The position numbers and the translations under genes are program-made. Source: Streptomyces filipinensis (GTDB taxonomy: Bacteria; Actinomycetota; Actinomycetes; Streptomycetales; Streptomycetaceae). From it: a stretch of DNA of 64,000 nt. This document shows, one piece after another, positions 53,301 to 62,758 of this stretch. The DNA is taken from positions 558,001 to 622,000 of the forward strand of contig NZ_BMTD01000002.1 of assembly GCF_014649495.1 (NCBI RefSeq), given 5' to 3'. The first letter of the stretch is position 1, and each line of letters begins with the position of its first letter. The notes beneath the pieces are model-generated. The model did no database searches. It was not told the DNA's origin and saw nothing but the letters and a program-made list of their open reading frames with translations.

Positions 53301-53378
53301 GGTGAGTTCGTACTCCTCGGCGGGCGGCAACGGCAGGCGGTAGCGGTCGGCGAGCACCCGACCCGCGTAGTCCTCCAC
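50325..53378 (-). CDS. Membrane pseudokinase with very long inserted linker (4 of 5)
   Basis: A 1017-residue kinase-like protein. The catalytic loop HRD is HRN (residues 168-170), the DFG position reads TGL (187-189), and the beta-3 Lys is Arg (VLVRQV), so phosphotransfer is unlikely. Between the two parts of the C-lobe lies a ~420-residue Gly/Pro/Ala-rich insert (residues ~200-620) with NGAS-type and VPGQAS-type repeats; the C-lobe resumes at MTVVGPVTERWAPEQ. One membrane helix (LLLLILLLLAGAIAYAMLF) precedes an outer domain. The start is GTG 53378 behind GGGGGAGG; a frame up to 53468 exists. Probably a scaffold or regulator for the neighbouring active kinases. Confidence 0.88.
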   Translation of the reverse strand: MEDYAGRVLADRYRLPLPPAEEYELTETRAFDTYSGQDVLVRQVPLPEVVEAEVLDAEGLPEGFTARERGTRRAPDARSATRRPADPAVRRAVEAVQAAARIPDHPRLDQVFDVFAEGGSLWIVSELVAARPLSALLAEQPLSPYRAAEVASDVLMALRVLHAHGWVHRNVTARTVLVCDDGRVMLTGLAVGAAEEALCGYDPVPPEDGTGEGAPGAAHAVGGAGTAPAEPGAGSAARPAPTPFAGGRGASSGSGGRPSGAVAGAGPVPAADVDPEAARRAAIQARAAGALPGANGASGGTAVPRPAGQPPLESGADIRAARAGAIAAYRAGARAAARVQEARQGGRAALPGARPPAEDGAGTEETDGTAPPHPAGPTPPGRVADPYGVHPSEPNGASLGPGVRGGFPELDEGRQRHGGAGDPAELNGASPGPGAPGDFPDMGGGWQRPGGDGGSSELNGASARPGAAGGSSGLNGACAGPRDGGGFRDPSGAFPGSGSPEPGGGVRRPVPPPPGRRSAYPSVPGQASVPGHTCVPGQASVPGQASVPGHTSVPGQASGQGTGTGRGRQAGDPLSPVTGPGPGPAHVQGRPDWDGAGAAVTGARRGPGTALAAERARQVRMTVVGPVTERWAPEQAVPVHENWQLAAPIGPATDLWALGALLFRAVQGHAPYPEESTAELVQLVCAEPPAFAEECGPLRPVVESLLRQDPTERLDVEELNGWLRSLVRSAPEPDAGTHVVPVPPADPSRLPIVRRRGELVRRRRAGLPAAPAHGRHKRAREEGRSPRRLGRTLLLLILLLLAGAIAYAMLFMPRQGENGAAGGDRTGTAGEASPAPSHTRQQPSPGQSAPESSAPATETQTGGDPSVADGFTLRKDPDGFQVAVAKGWDRTPKNGSGQVLYAHGNFELIVVPGRDSAATYGSDPMRYQRDKERELQPYRDSSWATATGLRTIEVGGRTMAEGQFTWTDGQGHDLFVRNMAILLNGRYHIVQVRGPEADRDEVTQLYEQATATYRYTR
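51705..51812 (-). repeat. 18-bp repeats coding VPGQAS/VPGHT in the pseudokinase linker
   Basis: About six tandem hexapeptide units of the type S-V-P-G-Q-A / S-V-P-G-H-T. A second set of longer (~30-residue) NGAS-containing repeats lies at 51948-52199. Both are inside the ~420-residue insert. Confidence 0.85.
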
Positions 53379-53541
53379 TTTGCCTCCCCCGGCCGCCCGG
53401 TCGGTCACATCCGTTCGCCTCGCGACCCGTTCCGCACACACATCCGGCTGCGTACGGTCCGCAACCATTCACGATACGTGCCGGAGGCAACCCGCATTGA
53501 GTGGATGACGGATTCTCACGCCCCAAACCGGCGTCCGCCGT

Positions 53542-55593
53542 CTACGACTTGGGCGTGAAGGTCGTCGTCAGCGTCTTCCAGGTGTCCTTGCGCAGCGCGC
53601 TGTCCCACTTCGCGGACTTCGCGGTGTACATCAGTCCGTAACCGAGGTGGCCGTCGACCACGAACCCGCGGTCGATGGTGCGGTAGCCGGTGCCGCCGTC
53701 GACGTAGGTGAACTCCCAGTCGGCCGTGTTCCAGCCGCGGTAGTCCACCTTCTCGATGCGGATCCGGTGGTACTGGGAACGCTCCATGTAGCCTTCCTGG
53801 TTCTCCCAGTCCGCCACCGGGTCGTCCTTGGGGCTGCCGGTCCAGCCGATGAGCAGCTTCTGCCCGTCGGGACCGGTGTAACGGTCGCCCGCACCACCGG
53901 TGGACTGGTACGACCACCCCTTGGGCAGCCCGATCGAGTACCCCTGGCCGCCCTTGCGGGTCGACACCGCCGGCGCGCTCCCGCCGCCCCTGGAGCCGGA
54001 CGTGCCGGAGGTGTCGCCGGTGGACGCGCTCGCGCCGACCGTGCGGGACGCGGCACCGGTGCCGGCCGCGGACGGGGCCGCCCCGTCCGTCCGTGTCCCG
54101 CCGGCCGTCGTCCTGCCGCCCTTGTCCTGCTTGGTGGACGCGCTGGCGCTGGCGGCCGCCTTGGCCGCGCCGCTCTTGCCGTCCTTGCCGTCGCCGCTGT
54201 TCAGCACGATGGTCAGGATGGTGCCGAGCACGGCGAGGACGATCACCACGGCGATGATCAGCAGTGTGCGCCTGGGCACCACGTCGGTCAGCGGCGCTCT
54301 CGGCACCGGTCGCGGCGGCAGGTCCAGGTCCGGCGGGGGCATCACGGGCCAGCCCGAACTCGGCTTGTTCGCGCTGGAGTTCGGCACACGGGCGGCACCC
54401 GAGGCCGGTCCGCCCGGCCGTCCGGCGGATCCGGCGCCGGACCGCGTGGAGGAGCCGGGCCGCGCCCCGCCGGAGGGCACCGGGCGCGCCCCACCGGCCG
54501 TGGCACCGCCCGCGCCCGCCGCTCCGCCGGCACCCGGCTCGCTCGTGTCGCCGCCGTTCTTCGTCCGCGCCGACGCCGCGGCGGTGGCCGCCGCCCCGGC
54601 CGCCTTGCGGACCGATCGCAGCGCGCCGCGCAGCTTGTCCGCCGCCTCCTCGCCGCGCCGGCCCTCGGACAGCCCGGGCTGTGCGGGCAGCGGAACCACC
54701 CGCGTGGCGTCCAGGGACTCCGGTTCGGGCGCGTGGAGCACCGTGTTGAGCAGGACCCGGGCGCCGGCGTCGTCGAGCCGCTGGGCCGGGTCCTTGGTGA
54801 GCAGGCCGTAGATGACGTCCTTGAGGGGGCCCGCGTTCTTGGGCTCCTCCACGGGCTCGGTCATCACCGCGGTGAGGGTGGCGATCGCCGACCCCTTGTC
54901 GTACGGGGGGACGCCCTCGACCGCGGCGTACAGCAGGCCGCCGAGCGACCACAGGTCGGCCGCCGGGCCCGGCTTGTGACCGCGGGCGCGCTCCGGGGAG
55001 ATGTAGGACGGGGCGCCGACGAGCATGCCGGTGGAGGTGATGGACGGGTCACCCTCGACCTGCGCGATGCCGAAGTCGGTGAGCACGACCCGGCCGTCCT
55101 CGGCGATGAGCACGTTGGACGGCTTCACGTCGCGGTGCAGGATGCCCTCGCGGTGCGCGGCGCGCAGCACGTCGAGGACGGCGAGGCCCACTTCGGCGGC
55201 GCGCCTCGGCTCCAGCAGGCCGTCCTCGCGGATGACCTCGGCGAGGGACTTGCCCTCCACCAACTCCATGACGATCCAGGGCCGGTCGTCCTCGTCGACC
55301 ACGTCGAAGACCGTCACCGCGCTGTTGTTGCGGATCCGGGCGATCGCCTTGGCCTCGCGCAGGGTGCGCGTGATCAGGCGCCGCTTCTCCTCCTCGTCGA
55401 TGTTCGACGGGAACCGCAGCTCCTTGACGGCGACCGTCCGGCTCAGGGTCTCGTCCTCGGCACGCCAGACGGTGCCCATTCCGCCCCGGCCCAGTACGTC
55501 TCCCAGCCGGTACCGCCCGGCGAGTAGACGACGCCCGCTCTTGTCCTGACGAGTCTCCTGACGAGATGTTCCCGCCCGCTCCGCCTCCGACAT
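53542..55593 (-). CDS. Membrane serine/threonine protein kinase (5 of 5)
   Basis: A 683-residue kinase. Glycine loop LGRGGMGTVWRAED, VAVKEL, HRDVKPSNVLI, DFG in TDFGIAQVEGD, and YISPERARG; catalytically complete. A ~150-residue Ala/Gly/Pro-rich linker follows. The membrane helix is LLIIAVVIVLAVLGTILTIV. The outer part starts with a Ser/Thr/Lys-rich spacer and ends in a domain with WEFTYVDGG. I chose ATG 55593 with GAGGGGAC upstream; frame beyond to 55722 looks spurious. It is the most upstream gene of the kinase series. Confidence 0.88.
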   Translation of the reverse strand: MSEAERAGTSRQETRQDKSGRRLLAGRYRLGDVLGRGGMGTVWRAEDETLSRTVAVKELRFPSNIDEEEKRRLITRTLREAKAIARIRNNSAVTVFDVVDEDDRPWIVMELVEGKSLAEVIREDGLLEPRRAAEVGLAVLDVLRAAHREGILHRDVKPSNVLIAEDGRVVLTDFGIAQVEGDPSITSTGMLVGAPSYISPERARGHKPGPAADLWSLGGLLYAAVEGVPPYDKGSAIATLTAVMTEPVEEPKNAGPLKDVIYGLLTKDPAQRLDDAGARVLLNTVLHAPEPESLDATRVVPLPAQPGLSEGRRGEEAADKLRGALRSVRKAAGAAATAAASARTKNGGDTSEPGAGGAAGAGGATAGGARPVPSGGARPGSSTRSGAGSAGRPGGPASGAARVPNSSANKPSSGWPVMPPPDLDLPPRPVPRAPLTDVVPRRTLLIIAVVIVLAVLGTILTIVLNSGDGKDGKSGAAKAAASASASTKQDKGGRTTAGGTRTDGAAPSAAGTGAASRTVGASASTGDTSGTSGSRGGGSAPAVSTRKGGQGYSIGLPKGWSYQSTGGAGDRYTGPDGQKLLIGWTGSPKDDPVADWENQEGYMERSQYHRIRIEKVDYRGWNTADWEFTYVDGGTGYRTIDRGFVVDGHLGYGLMYTAKSAKWDSALRKDTWKTLTTTFTPKS

Positions 55594-55856
55594 GCGTCCC
55601 CTCATACAACCCGCCCTGACAGAGCCTCCATTGTCTCTCACTCGACAAGTGCTCAACGCCCAGGGCCCCTCGCCGCGGCGGGGCCAACGTGCCGGAAGCC
55701 GGGCGAAGTGCACGTTTCTCACGCGGGGATGACGACTGTTCGGCTGTCGGCGGCCCCGGCTGCCCGACGCGAGCGGAAGGTACGGCTCCGCTGTGCGCTC
55801 CCGTCATGACGGAGCGCCATGACGCCGGCCGGGGAACCGGGCGGGCGCGCGCCCGC

Positions 55857-57566
55857 TCAGCTGAGCGGCACGATGTCCGGTGCGCCGAGCCGCGCCGCGT
55901 CGGCCGTCTGGTCGTCGGGCTGGAGCTGGGACTCCCGCTCGGCCTCCACGCGCTTCTCGTAGTGCTCGACCTCGCGCTCGATCTGGTCCTTGTCCCAGCC
56001 GAGGACAGGCGCCATCAGCTCGGCCGCCTCGCGAGCGCTGCGGGTGCCCCGGTCGAAGGTCTCGATGGAGATGCGGGTGCGGCGGGTGAGGACGTCGTCC
56101 AGGTGCCGGGCGCCCTCGTGCGAGGCCGCGTACACCACCTCGGCGCGCAGATAGTCGTCGGCGGCGGACAGGGGCTCGCCCAGGGCGGCGTCGGCGGCGA
56201 TGAGGTCCAGGACCTCCTCGGACATGGAGCCGTACCGGTTCAGCAGGTGCTCCACGCGGGCCACGTGCAGTCCGGTGCGGGCGGCGGTCCGTGCGCGCGC
56301 GTTCCACAGCGCATGGTAGCCCTCCGCGCCGAGCAGCGGGGTCTCCTCCGTCACACAGTCGGCGACCCGCATGTCCAGGCCGTGCACGGCCTCGTCGACG
56401 GCGTCCTTCGCCATCACCCGGTAGGTGGTGTACTTGCCGCCCGCCACGACCACGAGCCCGGGCGCCGGGTGAGCGACGGTGTGCTCGCGGGACAGCTTGC
56501 TGGTGGCGTCGGACTCCCCGGCGAGCAGCGGGCGCAGCCCGGCGTACACGCCCTGGACGTCGTCGCGCCCGAGCGGCACCGCGAGCACCGAGTTGACGTG
56601 TTCCAGCAGGTAGTCGATGTCGGCGCTGGACGCGGCCGGGTGGGCCTTGTCGAGGTCCCAGTCGGTGTCGGTGGTTCCGATGATCCAGTGCCGGCCCCAG
56701 GGGATGACGAACAGGACGGACTTCTCGGTGCGCAGGATCAGACCGCTGCTGGAGTGGATGCGGTCCTTGGGCACGACCAGGTGGATGCCCTTGGAGGCGC
56801 GGACGTGGAACTGGCCGCGCTCGCCCACCATGGCCTGCGTGTCGTCGGTCCACACGCCGGTCGCGTTGACGATCTGCTTGGCGCGGATCTCGTACTCCCC
56901 GCCGCCCTCCACGTCCTGCACCCGGGCGCCGACGACCCGCTCGCCCTCGCGCAGGAACCCGGTCACGCGCGCGCGGTTGGCCACCTTGGCGCCGTAGGAC
57001 GCCGCCGTGCGCACCAGGGTGGCCACGAAGCGGGCGTCGTCCACCTGGGCGTCGTAGTACTGCAGGGCTCCGACCAGGGCGTCCTTCTTCAGGCAGGGGG
57101 CGACGCGCAGGGCGTGACGGTGGGACAGATGGCGGTGCATGGGCAGGCCCCGGCCGTGTCCGCGGGCCATGGACATCGCGTCGTACAGGGCCACGCCCGA
57201 GCCCGCGTACAGCCGCTCCCAGCCCTTGTGCTGCAGCGGATAGAGGAACGCCACCGGTTTGACCAGGTGCGGGGCGAGCCGCTCCAGGAGCAGTCCGCGC
57301 TCCTTCAGGGCCTCGCGGACGAGGGCGAAGTCGAGCATCTCCAGATAGCGCAGACCGCCGTGGATGAGTTTGCTGGACCGGCTGGAGGTCCCGGACGCCC
57401 AGTCGCGGGCCTCGACCAGACCGGTGGACAGACCGCGGGTCACGGCGTCCAGGGCGGTGCCCGCGCCGACGACCCCGGCGCCCGTCACCAGGACGTCCAG
57501 CTCGCGCTCCGCCATCGCCGCCAGTGCCTCTGCGCGCTGCGCCGGCCCCAGAGTCGCTGTCCTCAC
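55857..57566 (-). CDS. glpD: Aerobic glycerol-3-phosphate dehydrogenase
   Basis: A 569-residue FAD enzyme that oxidises glycerol-3-phosphate to dihydroxyacetone phosphate at the membrane, passing electrons to quinone. The FAD dinucleotide fold is DVLVTGAGVVGAGTALDAVT near residues 24-43. The conserved SGTSSRSSKLIHGGLRYLE follows, and the C-terminal DAO_C domain ends with EREVEHYEKRVEAERES. I chose GTG 57566 with GGGAGG 5 nt upstream. It is divergent from the dehydrogenase-like gene at 57846 across ~280 bases with an AT-rich core (57720-57770). Confidence 0.94.
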   Translation of the reverse strand: MRTATLGPAQRAEALAAMAERELDVLVTGAGVVGAGTALDAVTRGLSTGLVEARDWASGTSSRSSKLIHGGLRYLEMLDFALVREALKERGLLLERLAPHLVKPVAFLYPLQHKGWERLYAGSGVALYDAMSMARGHGRGLPMHRHLSHRHALRVAPCLKKDALVGALQYYDAQVDDARFVATLVRTAASYGAKVANRARVTGFLREGERVVGARVQDVEGGGEYEIRAKQIVNATGVWTDDTQAMVGERGQFHVRASKGIHLVVPKDRIHSSSGLILRTEKSVLFVIPWGRHWIIGTTDTDWDLDKAHPAASSADIDYLLEHVNSVLAVPLGRDDVQGVYAGLRPLLAGESDATSKLSREHTVAHPAPGLVVVAGGKYTTYRVMAKDAVDEAVHGLDMRVADCVTEETPLLGAEGYHALWNARARTAARTGLHVARVEHLLNRYGSMSEEVLDLIAADAALGEPLSAADDYLRAEVVYAASHEGARHLDDVLTRRTRISIETFDRGTRSAREAAELMAPVLGWDKDQIEREVEHYEKRVEAERESQLQPDDQTADAARLGAPDIVPLS

Positions 57567-57845
57567 CGCTGCCTCCCGCTGTCGCACACTCGCTCGCGTC
57601 GGCCGCACCCGGCGGGCGAAGCCCGGTTCACCCCCTCCTCATGCCCAAATTCTGACCGCGTTGCCCGACTTCAGCCACCACGGACTCCCAACCTGTGGAC
57701 AACTTGCACACAACCCTGAAAGACACACGGACACAATCAGACATAACGGTCATATATGTACCTAGTCTGACAGAGCACTCGCTCATCCTGTCGGCAGCGG
57801 TTGCGTACCTGTTCCGCTTCGGCTACTGGGAAGGACGGCCCACGC

Positions 57846-59054
57846 ATGCCCTCAGACCTCGCCGTCATCGGACTCGGCCCCTACGGTTTGCCGCTCGCCC
57901 AGGCCGCCGTCGCCGCAGGCGTCGCCACCATCGGCTACGCGACCGGCCCCGAGGCGGGCTCGCTCAGCGCGGCCGAACTGCGCCGGATGCACGCGGCGGG
58001 CTTCCGGCCGGGCACCGACCCGGCCCAGCTCGGCCGGGTGCGCACGGCGGTGATCTGCGCGTCGACCCCGCGCGGCGCCGACGGCGGGCTCGACCTCGGC
58101 CAGGTCGAGGCGTCCGCCCGCACCCTCGCCGAACGGCTCCGCCCGCACACCACGGTCATCCTGGAGTCACCCGTGCTGCCCGGCACGACGGAGGAGTTCC
58201 TGCGGCCCCTGCTGGAGAAGGGCTCCGGGCTGCGCGCCGGCCGCGACTTCCACCTCGCCTACTCCCCCAGCCGGATCGACCCCGGCAACCGCGACCACAC
58301 CCCCGCCAACATCCCCAAGGTCATCGGCGGCCTCACCCCCGCCTGCACCGAGTCGGCCGCCGCCTTCTACGGCCGGCTCACCGACAAGGTGGTACGCGCG
58401 CGTGGTCTGCGCGAGGCCGAGACGGTGCAGCTGCTGGAGACCAATTTCCGGCACGTCAACATCGCGCTGGTCAACGAGATGGCCGTGCTCTGCCACGAGC
58501 TGGGCGTCGACCTGTGGGACGTGATCCGCTGCGCGGAGACCAAGCCGTTCGGCTTCCATGCCTTCCGGCCCGGACCCGGCGTCGGCGGACACGGCGTCCC
58601 GCAGGACCTCACCGGCCACGCCACCCGCACCCTGCGCATGGTGGAACTGGCCCAGCAGGTCAACAGCCGGATGCCGCGGTACGTCGTCCAGCGCGCGGCG
58701 GCCCTTCTCAACGAGCACGGCAAGTCCGCCCGGGGCGCGCGCGTACTGCTGCTCGGCGTGACCTACAAGCCCGACCTCGCCGACCTGCAGGGCACACCCA
58801 CCCAGGAGATCGCGGCCCGGCTGATGGAGCTGGGCGCCTCCGTGAGCTTCCACGACCCGCACGTGGCCTCCTGGAACGTCCTGGACCGCCCGGTCCCGCG
58901 CGCGGACGCGCTCTACGAGGCCGCCGCCGACGCCGACCTGACCATCCTGCTCCAGCACCACCGGACCTACGACCTGCAGGGGCTGTCCGTGAAGGCCCAG
59001 CTGCTGCTGGACACGCGCGGCGCCACGCCCACCGGGGCGGCGCACCGGCTCTGA
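57846..59054 (+). CDS. Nucleotide-sugar dehydrogenase homologue lacking catalytic Cys and Lys
   Basis: A 402-residue member of the UDP-glucose/GDP-mannose dehydrogenase family. The NAD-binding end reads LAVIGLGPYGLPLAQAAVAA; the central helix reads EAETVQLLETNFRHVNIAL; the C-terminal domain has LLGVTYKPDLADLQGTPTQE. In active enzymes the motif is GGHCIPVDP; here it is GGHGVPQDL, so the catalytic Cys is Gly250. The usual Lys of the helix is Gln195. It therefore probably cannot oxidise a sugar. The ATG at 57846 has GGAAGGA 11 nt upstream. It may be a regulatory or sugar-nucleotide-binding protein. Confidence 0.8.
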   Translation: MPSDLAVIGLGPYGLPLAQAAVAAGVATIGYATGPEAGSLSAAELRRMHAAGFRPGTDPAQLGRVRTAVICASTPRGADGGLDLGQVEASARTLAERLRPHTTVILESPVLPGTTEEFLRPLLEKGSGLRAGRDFHLAYSPSRIDPGNRDHTPANIPKVIGGLTPACTESAAAFYGRLTDKVVRARGLREAETVQLLETNFRHVNIALVNEMAVLCHELGVDLWDVIRCAETKPFGFHAFRPGPGVGGHGVPQDLTGHATRTLRMVELAQQVNSRMPRYVVQRAAALLNEHGKSARGARVLLLGVTYKPDLADLQGTPTQEIAARLMELGASVSFHDPHVASWNVLDRPVPRADALYEAAADADLTILLQHHRTYDLQGLSVKAQLLLDTRGATPTGAAHRL

Positions 59055-59192
59055 GCCCGGTCACGAACGGAAAACGGCCGGGGGCCCTGTCGTCCCCGGC
59101 TGTTAGTCTCCCCCGGACCCGCCGCACACGGATGCGCGGGCCTCTTCCGTTTCCGTGATCCAGTCGTGCTCCACCTCGGGGGGATTTCTGTC

Positions 59193-59747
59193 ATGAGCCA
59201 GTCAGCGCCGCCGCCTCAGCCGCCGCAGTCCGGTCCGCTGGGCGCCAACCCGTACGCCCAGCAGGCCCCGGCCCCCGTCCCGGGAGCGCCGTACCCGCCG
59301 CAGCCGGGCGCCTTCGCCGCGCCGCCGGCGCCGCCCGCCCCGGTCCGGAGCAACCTGGTCCTGGGCCTGGTCGCCGCCCTCGTCGCCGCCGTGGTCGCCG
59401 GTGCGCTCTACGGCGTCATCGCCGGCGCCACCAAGCACGAGATCGGCTACGCGGCCGTCGGCGTCGGCTTCGTCATCGGCCTCGCGGCCGGCAAGGCGGG
59501 CGGCCGCAACCCGGCCCTGCCCGTCCTGAGCGCCGTCCTCGCGCTCGGCGCGGTCTACCTCGGCCAGCTGGTCGGCGACGCGATCATCATCGCCAACCAC
59601 TTCGACGTCAGCTTCAACGAGATCTTCTTCAAGCACTTCAGCGGCGTCCAGGAGGTCTGGAAGAAGGACTCCGACCCGCTGACCTTCCTGTTCCTGGCCA
59701 TCGGCGCGGCAGCCGCGTTCTCGGGCTCCAGGAAGGCCGCCCAGTAG
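59193..59747 (+). CDS. Small membrane protein with Pro-rich N-terminus
   Basis: A 184-residue protein. Residues 1-60 are Pro/Gln/Ala-rich. Three hydrophobic segments follow (about 64-88, 95-112, 121-137) and one at the C-terminus (LTFLFLAIGAAAAF). The hydrophilic loop NEIFFKHFSGVQEVWKKDSD lies between the last two. The ATG at 59193 has a GGGGGG run 8 nt upstream. No family recognised. It converges with guaB3 across a strong terminator. Confidence 0.75.
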   Translation: MSQSAPPPQPPQSGPLGANPYAQQAPAPVPGAPYPPQPGAFAAPPAPPAPVRSNLVLGLVAALVAAVVAGALYGVIAGATKHEIGYAAVGVGFVIGLAAGKAGGRNPALPVLSAVLALGAVYLGQLVGDAIIIANHFDVSFNEIFFKHFSGVQEVWKKDSDPLTFLFLAIGAAAAFSGSRKAAQ

Positions 59748-59765
59748 ACCCGCGCCCGCACAAGA

Positions 59766-59801
59766 AAGGGCCCGCCCACCGCTGACGGTGGCCGGGCCCT
59801 T
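59766..59801. terminator. Bidirectional terminator between the membrane protein gene and guaB3
   Basis: AAGGGCCCG-C-CCACCG (59766-59781) pairs with CGGTGG-C-CGGGCCCTT (59786-59801) around CTGA, with a single mismatch. It lies between convergent stops at 59747 and 59815. Confidence 0.85.
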
Positions 59802-59814
59802 CGCGTCGCACGGG

Positions 59815-60939
59815 TCAGCGGCGGTGCTGGCTGTCCGCGACCGTCACCTCGACCCGCTGGAACTCCTTCAGCTCGCTGTAGCCGGTGGTGGCCATGGCGC
59901 GGCGCAGGGCGCCGAAGAAGTTCATCGAACCGTCGGGGGTGTGGGACGGGCCGGTGAGGATCTCCTCGATGGTGCCGACCGTGCCGAGGTCGACCTTCTT
60001 GCCGCGGGGCAGCTCCTCGTTGACCGCCTCCATGCCCCAGTGGTGGCCCTTGCCCGGCGCGTCCGTGGCGCGCGCCAGCGGGGAGCCCATCATCACCGCG
60101 TCCGCGCCGCAGGCGATCGCCTTGGGCAGGTCGCCGGACCAGCCCACGCCACCGTCCGCGATCACGTGCACATACCGCCCGCCGGACTCGTCCATGTAGT
60201 CACGGCGAGCCGCGGCCACGTCGGCGACGGCCGTCGCCATCGGCACCTGGATGCCCAGCACGTTGCGCGTGGTGTGGGCGGCGCCGCCGCCGAAGCCGAC
60301 CAGGACACCGGCCGCGCCGGTCCGCATCAGGTGCAGGGCCGCGGTGTAGGTGGCGCAGCCGCCGACGATCACCGGGACGTCCAGCTCGTAGATGAACTGC
60401 TTCAGGTTCAGCGGCTCGTGCGCGGACGAGACGTGCTCCGCCGAGACCGTCGTACCGCGGATGACGAAGATGTCCACACCCGCGTCCACGACCGCCTTGG
60501 AGAACTGCGCGGTGCGCTGCGGGGAGAGCGCGGCGGCCGTGACCACGCCGGAGTCGCGCACCTCCTTGATGCGCGCGCCGATCAGCTCCTCCTTGATGGG
60601 GGCGGAGTAGATCTCCTGGAGGCGCCGGGTCGCCTGCTCGGCCGGCAGCCCGGCGATCTCGTCCAGCAGCGGCTGCGGGTCCTCGTGCCGGGTCCACAGG
60701 CCTTCGAGGTTGAGCACGCCGAGGCCGCCCAGCTCGCCGATGCGGATCGCGGTGGCCGGGGAGACGACCGAGTCCATGGGGGCGGCGAGGAAGGGCAGCT
60801 CGAAGCGGTAGGCGTCGATCTGCCAGGCGATCGAGACCTCCTTCGGGTCCCGCGTACGGCGGCTGGGGACGACGGCGATGTCGTCGAAGGCGTACGCCCG
60901 GCGGCCGCGCTTGCCGCGCCCGATCTCGATCTCAGTCAC
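59815..60939 (-). CDS. guaB3: IMP dehydrogenase-like protein, GuaB3 family
   Basis: A 374-residue TIM-barrel protein of the IMPDH/GMP reductase superfamily without CBS domains. Its first residues are TEIEIGRGKRGRRAYAFDDI, typical of the actinobacterial GuaB3 group. It has the GGCATYTAALHLMRTGAAGV stretch in the region where IMPDH carries its catalytic-loop motifs, and I do not see the IMPDH loop Cys. In mycobacteria the orthologue follows guaB2 and its own reaction is not certain. GTG 60939 has GGAAAGG upstream. It lies 137 bases downstream of guaB2 on the same strand. Confidence 0.9.
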   Translation of the reverse strand: MTEIEIGRGKRGRRAYAFDDIAVVPSRRTRDPKEVSIAWQIDAYRFELPFLAAPMDSVVSPATAIRIGELGGLGVLNLEGLWTRHEDPQPLLDEIAGLPAEQATRRLQEIYSAPIKEELIGARIKEVRDSGVVTAAALSPQRTAQFSKAVVDAGVDIFVIRGTTVSAEHVSSAHEPLNLKQFIYELDVPVIVGGCATYTAALHLMRTGAAGVLVGFGGGAAHTTRNVLGIQVPMATAVADVAAARRDYMDESGGRYVHVIADGGVGWSGDLPKAIACGADAVMMGSPLARATDAPGKGHHWGMEAVNEELPRGKKVDLGTVGTIEEILTGPSHTPDGSMNFFGALRRAMATTGYSELKEFQRVEVTVADSQHRR

Positions 60940-61016
60940 GTCTGTGGCCTTTCCCTATGCGTTGCAGCGCCTTCCAGTATCGCCGACGCCCGCGGCAGAA
61001 GCCCTCCGCAGGTACG

Positions 61017-61053
61017 GCAACGGCGGCCCCGGATGCTCCGGGACCGCCGTTGC
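61017..61053 (-). terminator. Hairpin after guaB2
   Basis: GCAACGGCGG (61017-61026) pairs with CCGCCGTTGC (61044-61053), with an inner CCCGG/CCGGG stem. It lies between the guaB2 stop (61077) and the guaB3 start (60939), so guaB3 may have its own promoter or receive reduced read-through. Confidence 0.75.
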
Positions 61054-61076
61054 GGAAGCTCACGCGCGCGTGGGCG

Positions 61077-62627
<1,551 letters not shown>

Positions 62628-62758
62628 CTAACGGGAAGCATCGCTAGCAAATTCCACGGTAAGGGCTCACTTCAGGCTTCGTATGTTCGTACGGAAACGG
62701 AAGCGAGCGTGTTCAACAGGATCCGCGAGCGGACGACAGGGGCCGCGCCCCAAGGGTG

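Noticed and set aside
58380-58388. TTGTCGGTG on the minus strand, like the DNA-damage promoter element
   Set aside because: It lies inside the dehydrogenase-like gene, and the expected TAnnnT is absent at N8 spacing (GTAGAA instead).
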